A stretch of DNA of 64,000 nt, from positions 1,426,501 to 1,490,500 of the forward strand of contig NZ_CP022707.1 in the NCBI RefSeq assembly GCF_025340265.1, read 5' to 3'. Of this stretch, positions 63,976-64,000 are shown one piece after another (the first letter of the stretch is position 1; every line of letters begins with the position of its first letter). The notes under the pieces are model-generated. The model searched no databases and was not told where the DNA came from. It saw only the letters and a list, made by a program, of their open reading frames with translations. Source of the DNA: Novosphingobium sp. 9 (GTDB lineage Bacteria; Pseudomonadota; Alphaproteobacteria; Sphingomonadales; Sphingomonadaceae). The translations under genes and the position numbers were made by a program.

Positions 63976-64000
63976 GCGGCCGCCGTTGGTTGCTGAGGTC

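Noticed and set aside
1-64000. CRISPR array, tRNA or rRNA genes, prophage, integron
   Set aside because: I saw no regularly spaced direct repeats, no rRNA-like stretches, no tRNA-like clover-leaf ends beside genes and no phage or integrase proteins.

Overview
The window looks like chromosome of a sphingomonad, most likely Novosphingobium or a close relative. This is inferred from high G+C, an alphaproteobacterial gene style (TonB-dependent receptor, GPH and MFS sugar carriers, GH2/GH3 enzymes, many TauD-type dioxygenases) and a phosphorylative L-rhamnose operon that uses a fused aldolase-dehydrogenase. It is a catabolic and nutrient-scavenging region. I saw no rRNA, tRNA, CRISPR array, phage or intact insertion sequence.

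Layout. 1-7.5 kb: a minus-strand run (start of an NDH-2-like oxidoreductase, CitE-like lyase, class III CoA-transferase, aldehyde dehydrogenase, Zn alcohol dehydrogenase, SDR, second aldehyde dehydrogenase) with a divergent LysR regulator, probably an operon for oxidising an alcohol or aldehyde and entering CoA metabolism. 8.5-13 kb: a palindromic repeat, a small membrane protein, a Tat-exported GMC oxidoreductase and an outer-membrane channel with their own divergent LysR. 13-19 kb: TSUP exporter, a repeat with terminal inverted repeats, Na+/H+ antiporter and a KdpD/KdpE-like pair without kdpFABC. 19-27 kb: alpha/beta hydrolase, SnoaL-like protein, IS3 transposase fossil, secreted GH2 glycosidase, polysaccharide deacetylase, diguanylate cyclase.

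27-44 kb is a sulfur-acquisition island. It holds two alkylsulfatase/taurine-type dioxygenases, a sulfatase, a GPH transporter, a TonB receptor, an RcnB-like protein, an SLC13/SAC1-type permease, an Rrf2 regulator with a cysteine cluster, the sulfate ABC transporter (sbp, cysT, cysW, cysA), a YezD-like small protein and an alginate-export-type porin. The promoter regions of the three putative transcription units (cys, tauD and TonB-receptor units) share an AACTC-N13-GAGTT-like palindrome. The two organosulfur units also share a roughly 110-base leader with a 42-base identical core. This is the most promising undescribed feature of the window.

44-56 kb: LysR, the Kup potassium transporter, then a complete L-rhamnose module: isomerase and bifunctional aldolase/dehydrogenase divergent from kinase, L-lactate dehydrogenase, MFS carrier and DeoR regulator. 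55.6-64 kb: a MITE-like palindromic element, a GH3 glycosidase, a carboxylesterase, a TauD-family dioxygenase, a prephenate-dehydrogenase-like protein, an AraC regulator and a Rieske oxygenase.

Sequence quality: six genes are each broken by what looks like one missing base, mostly at G/C runs (near 250, 1355, 33862, 36495, 42990 and 55155). The repeated pattern points to consensus errors more than to pseudogenes, and the affected genes are annotated as full length with the break noted.
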